DNA of 64,000 bases from an uncultured Agrococcus sp. (GTDB lineage Bacteria; Actinomycetota; Actinomycetes; Actinomycetales; Microbacteriaceae), in assembly GCF_945915485.1 (NCBI RefSeq), contig NZ_CAMEFJ010000003.1, forward strand, positions 29,270 to 93,269, given 5' to 3'. Each line of letters starts with the position of its first letter. The stretch's first letter is position 1. The notes beneath the pieces were generated by a model, which searched no databases, was not told the DNA's origin, and worked only from the letters and a program-made list of their open reading frames with translations. The position numbers and the translations under genes are program-made. Shown piece after piece: positions 61,509-64,000 of this stretch.

Positions 61509-61584
61509 CGTCAAGCACCTCCTTGCGTCACCACGCTAACAAGACGGCACGATGGGGAAGAAGGGGTTGACAACCGCGACAGAT

Positions 61585-61617
61585 AAGGAAGAATCCCCGC
61601 TCTCACGGGATTCCCTT
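61585..61617 (-). terminator. Hairpin before the small membrane protein gene
   Basis: GGGATTC (minus strand 61608-61614) pairs with GAATCCC (61591-61597), extended by A-G/T-C pairs, and is followed on the minus strand by TTCTTCCTTATC. It would end a transcript reading leftward from the tRNA-Met remnant through the repeats. Confidence 0.5.
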
Positions 61618-61621
61618 CGAT

Positions 61622-61865
61622 GTATTCCTCGCTGACGCTCGTCAACAAACTCAATCACTTGTATTCCGCACTGCGTTCGTCAGCAAGTTCAATCGCTTGT
61701 ATTCCTCGCGCCTACGCGCTCGTCAACAAATTCAATCGGCTCGGAAGAAGAAGCAAGCTTCTTCTTCACTCACCTCAATCATTGTGATCCTCGCTGACGC
61801 TCGTCAACAAGCTCAATCGGCTCGGAAAAGGATGCAAGCACCCTTTTCGCTCGCCTCAATCGCTT
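61622..61865. repeat. Degenerate tandem array beside the tRNA-Met remnant
   Basis: Four units begin at 61622, 61661, 61699 and 61784. All share GTATTCCTCGC...CGTCAACAA-(A/G)-(C/T)TCAATC. Units 1-2 are 38-39 bp; units 3-4 are 82-85 bp because each carries an extra hairpin block (CTCGGAAGAAGAAGC/GCTTCTTCTTCACTC and CTCGGAAAAGGATGC/GCACCCTTTTCGCTC). The last unit abuts the tRNA 3' end directly. Confidence 0.75.
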
Positions 61866-61867
61866 GT

Positions 61868-61909
61868 AGCGAGGGCGGGGCTCGAACCCGCGACCTCACG
61901 ATTATGAGT
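61868..61909 (-). other. Attachment-site candidate: 3' part of a tRNA-Met (CAU) gene
   Basis: On the minus strand the sequence reads ACTCATAATCGTGAGGTCGC followed by GGGTTCGAGCCCCGC and the acceptor strand CCTCGCT: anticodon loop CTCATAA, variable loop, T arm and acceptor 3' strand. The 5' half is missing. Upstream of the loop stands GCAGA, which cannot pair with TCGTG, and the sequence runs into the Rep gene. This is what an element integrated into tRNA-Met leaves at one end. Confidence 0.75.
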
Positions 61910-61923
61910 TCTGCGGGCGCGTT

Positions 61924-63102
61924 GTGGTTGTGCAGGACGAAGCGGTAAAGGTCGCGGCGGCGGACGCGCTTTTAGAGTCGGTCTGTGTGAACCCGTTTGA
62001 TGTGGACGGTGACGGGTCGGTGTTCGTGCGATGTAATAGCCGGCTGGCCTCGAAGTGCCCGAGTTGTTCGAGGCTTTTTCAGAATGATTGGGCGGCGATT
62101 GCTCGTAGTGGTGTTTTTGACGAGGACGGGGAACCGCTGACGGGCTATTCGTGGGCGCTGGTGACGTTGACGGCTCCATCGTTCGGGAAGACGCACCGGG
62201 TGCCGCATCGGCTTTCTGATCGTCGGCAGCGGTGCGCGTGTGGGGGTGTGCATGAGTTCGGGTCGGAGCTTGCGGGTGAACCGGTCGATCCACTCGGGTA
62301 TGACTTCGCTGGCACGTTGCTGTTTAATCAAACGCTTGGTCGGCTCTGGAATAACACGGTTACCAGGTGGCGGCGTGCGTTTGGTAAAGAGTTCCAGTAT
62401 TTCGCCGTGACGGAGGCGCAGAAGCGCGGGGTGATGCATAAGCATGTGTTGGTGCGGTATCCGCGAGGGTCGATTATTGGCCAGGAGTTCTTAGCGGTCG
62501 CATCTCAGGCGTATACGGCGGCGTGGACGGGTGAGATTCTGCGGTGGGGTGTGCAGTCGGATGTGCAGGTGTTGGACGCGGTGGCAGATCCCGACGAGGC
62601 GGCGAGAACAGCCCGGTACTTGGTGAAGATGACTGCATATGCGGTGAAGTCTGTTGAGGCGGCAACGGGGCAGGTCTCGAACGCTGCGGAGCGTCTGCTG
62701 TGGTTCGCTGCGCATGAGTATCGGTGTTCAGCGGAGTGTGACCGGCCAGACGGTGGCCGGGAGTGTCAGCATCCGATACATGCCGATCTGGTGGGGTCTG
62801 AGCGGGTGCTGTCGCAGTCCAAACAGTGGTCAGTCACCGGCGCTACTCGTACCGGCTTACGGGAAGAACGGCGGGCGTTTGCTGCGGCAATGCAAGAAGA
62901 ACGCGGGGACGAACCGGCCACGTCGAAACCGGACGGTATGACGGCTGCTGAGCTATACATGAGCGGCATCATTCGCCAGCAGTGGCAAACCGTGGCAAAG
63001 CAACGCCAGGCGTTGCTGCGGCAGCAGTGGGAGAGGCTGCAAGAGGAAGCGAACCAACGCGGTGAACATGAGCCGTGGGAGCAGGAACGATTACGGCTGT
63101 AG
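61924..63102 (+). CDS. Rolling-circle-type replication initiator, HUH endonuclease (RepSA-like)
   Basis: 392 residues from GTG 61924. The frame stays open leftward through the tRNA remnant to 61867, so the natural N-terminus may have been cut off. A Cys-rich part (CNSRLASKCPSC; CACGGVHEFG) is followed by the HUH motif in AVTEAQKRGVMHKHVLVRYP (His172 and His174) and a Tyr-rich helix RYLVKMTAYAVK (Tyr232, Tyr239). These are the parts of a Rep that nicks the double-strand origin. The C-terminal third is helical and charged. Confidence 0.85.
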   Translation: MVVQDEAVKVAAADALLESVCVNPFDVDGDGSVFVRCNSRLASKCPSCSRLFQNDWAAIARSGVFDEDGEPLTGYSWALVTLTAPSFGKTHRVPHRLSDRRQRCACGGVHEFGSELAGEPVDPLGYDFAGTLLFNQTLGRLWNNTVTRWRRAFGKEFQYFAVTEAQKRGVMHKHVLVRYPRGSIIGQEFLAVASQAYTAAWTGEILRWGVQSDVQVLDAVADPDEAARTARYLVKMTAYAVKSVEAATGQVSNAAERLLWFAAHEYRCSAECDRPDGGRECQHPIHADLVGSERVLSQSKQWSVTGATRTGLREERRAFAAAMQEERGDEPATSKPDGMTAAELYMSGIIRQQWQTVAKQRQALLRQQWERLQEEANQRGEHEPWEQERLRL

Positions 63103-63121
63103 TCGTGGCGGGAATAGCACG

Positions 63122-63409
63122 TTACGTATTGGCCTTGTTGTGTTGCTCGATCTCGGTGCACTCGGGGCATATATCGGCAAAATCGTCGGTGACGTAACCG
63201 CTTGGCGGGTCATTGGGGAACACGGTCAGGGTCACACCGCATAGAGCGTAGGGGTGGCGCTGATCCATGTCCGGAAACACCTCACAGAGCAGGTTTGCGG
63301 CGTGCTCGTCATCGTTAATGATGTGCATGAAGCGGTCGCGGTGTGCAAAATCGTTCCAGGCACGGGGTTTTACGAGGGTGGTTGCGTTCGTGGTGGTGTC
63401 AGTGGTCAT
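63122..63409 (-). CDS. Small element protein of unknown function
   Basis: 95 residues from ATG 63409. A Thr-rich N-terminus is followed by KPRAWNDFAHRDRFMHIINDDEHAANLLCEVFPD and a C-terminal CPEC pair near residue 84, with another Cys near 60. It resembles short proteins of plasmid-borne modules, but I recognise no named family. It is convergent with rep, 19 bp away. Confidence 0.5.
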   Translation of the reverse strand: MTTDTTTNATTLVKPRAWNDFAHRDRFMHIINDDEHAANLLCEVFPDMDQRHPYALCGVTLTVFPNDPPSGYVTDDFADICPECTEIEQHNKANT

Positions 63410-63537
63410 GTCATGGCCTTTCGTTGGTGCGAGTGGCGGCGGTGCGAGAACGACGCAGTCGCAGCGCAGCACCGCCGACGCTCGCGGCGGCGGAGCCGCC
63501 TTGATGTTGTACCTCTCTCCACCGCAACGGCAACGGC

Positions 63538-63933
63538 TTAGACGCTTGTTGATTCGTCGGTAAAGAAGCGTTGGTTCGCTTTCCACTTGCTGAGGGTGCT
63601 CAAGCTCACGCCCAGCGGTACGCCGACCTGACGAAGAGTGAAGCCGTTCCGAAGCGCGAGCTCAGCTAACGCGCGCTCGATGTGTAGAAGTTCGGTGCGA
63701 GTCTCCTTGAGCTGCACCAAGGTTCGCTTAATGCGCATCTCCTCATCGAGTCGTTGCAGCTCCGAAGAAGCTACCGTGTCAGCCGATGGGCTAGTGCCTG
63801 CATCTGCGAGCTTCTGAGCGATGGTACTGAGCGCTTCAGCCAGTTGTTCGATGGTCGGGTTTGAGTGTTCGGGCACGAACGTGGGCGGCTCCGCGCTCGA
63901 CTTAGTTCGTCCCTGAGATGTGTTGCTTGTCAT
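63538..63933 (-). CDS. HTH-containing element protein
   Basis: 131 residues. A disordered N-terminus (to about 28) leads to a helical, probably coiled-coil stretch (50-95). A C-terminal helix-turn-helix follows (LALRNGFTLRQVGVPLGVSLSTLSKWKANQ), which resembles the DNA-binding part of Hin-type recombinases or sigma-like HTHs without their catalytic domains. It may regulate replication or transfer of the element. Confidence 0.6.
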   Translation of the reverse strand: MTSNTSQGRTKSSAEPPTFVPEHSNPTIEQLAEALSTIAQKLADAGTSPSADTVASSELQRLDEEMRIKRTLVQLKETRTELLHIERALAELALRNGFTLRQVGVPLGVSLSTLSKWKANQRFFTDESTSV

Positions 63934-64000
63934 GGCAGCGAGTCTACATCTCTAGTAATGCAAAAACGAGTGCATGAGAACAGATGTGTTCGACGTTAGT

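Larger units (their letters stand above)
61868..64000. mobile_element. Integrated plasmid-like element (AICE-type candidate), one end only
   Basis: It starts at the tRNA-Met remnant and runs past the window edge. It carries a rolling-circle-type replication initiator and two small genes of the kind found on actinobacterial integrative elements and plasmids, and its codon use looks less GC-rich. No integrase or excisionase is visible between the att site and rep; these may lie at the other end or be lost. Confidence 0.6.

Noticed and set aside
61622..61865. Possible CRISPR array
   Set aside because: Repeats are degenerate and of two lengths, the intervening sequence is itself repeated rather than unique, and no cas gene is present.
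61868..61909. Complete tRNA gene
   Set aside because: Only the anticodon loop to the acceptor 3' strand is present; upstream bases cannot form the 5' halves of the stems.

Overview
The window is 64 kb of high-GC chromosome from an actinobacterium. The ribosomal-protein, secE/nusG, murB and MaoC-pair neighbourhood, the GTG starts and short gene overlaps, and the overall gene content fit the Microbacteriaceae best. The family call is an inference from gene content; I could not run a comparison.

Layout. 1-6.9 kb: the end of a TetR regulator and a monosaccharide utilisation locus. It holds ChvE/MmsB/MmsA-type ABC import genes, a ROK repressor, and a divergent ROK sugar kinase. A 19-bp direct repeat overlaps the promoter of the transporter and the promoter of the repressor. 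6.9-18 kb: metabolic and accessory genes. These are a Rossmann oxidoreductase, an alpha/beta hydrolase preceded by two tandem palindromes and a probable decayed MarR gene, an ABC exporter, a citrate synthase divergent from an HTH-citrate synthase fusion, an MBL hydrolase, two related small secreted proteins, a GNAT, a broken DUF664 gene and an orphan membrane protein. 18-22 kb: rplJ-rplL with an L10 leader, and an OmpR-type two-component system. 22-25.6 kb: a YqaJ nuclease, a degenerate hydrolase, a 71-bp tandem repeat, a DUF998 protein and a quinone-oxidoreductase-like enzyme. 25.6-31 kb: a first oligopeptide ABC importer, with its double ATPase on the opposite strand. 31-40.3 kb: an eight-gene, translationally coupled operon. 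It encodes a second peptide-type importer plus three enzymes (P1 peptidase, PaiB-like protein, C45/AAT-like Ntn hydrolase) and sits divergent from a LacI regulator. 40-43 kb: a CPBP protease, a TetR and a membrane protein. 43-45.4 kb: trpT-secE-nusG-rplK-rplA. 45.6-48.8 kb: Lrp, a Cys/Met-metabolism PLP enzyme and an aminotransferase. 49-52 kb: TetR, AraC and an APC permease. 52.6-56.2 kb: an ABC-2 exporter and a NarL-type two-component system. 56.4-58.7 kb: murB with two MaoC proteins. 59-61.5 kb: a hydroxyacid dehydrogenase, a SRPBCC protein, an RDD protein and a small membrane protein. From 61.9 kb to the end: the edge of an integrated element. A 3' part of a tRNA-Met gene lies directly against a rolling-circle-type replication initiator and two small element genes.

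Connections. Several regulators have candidate palindromic operators in the expected divergent or upstream regions: ROK, HTH-citrate synthase, LacI, the TetR next to CPBP, the TetR before AraC, and Lrp. Three copies of a ~70-bp palindromic intergenic element share a terminal motif with a fourth, different palindrome near trpT, which suggests a REP-like repeat family. The conserved housekeeping block (MaoC pair, murB, trpT-secE-nusG-rplKA, rplJL) is spread over 40 kb with accessory transport and regulatory islands between its parts.
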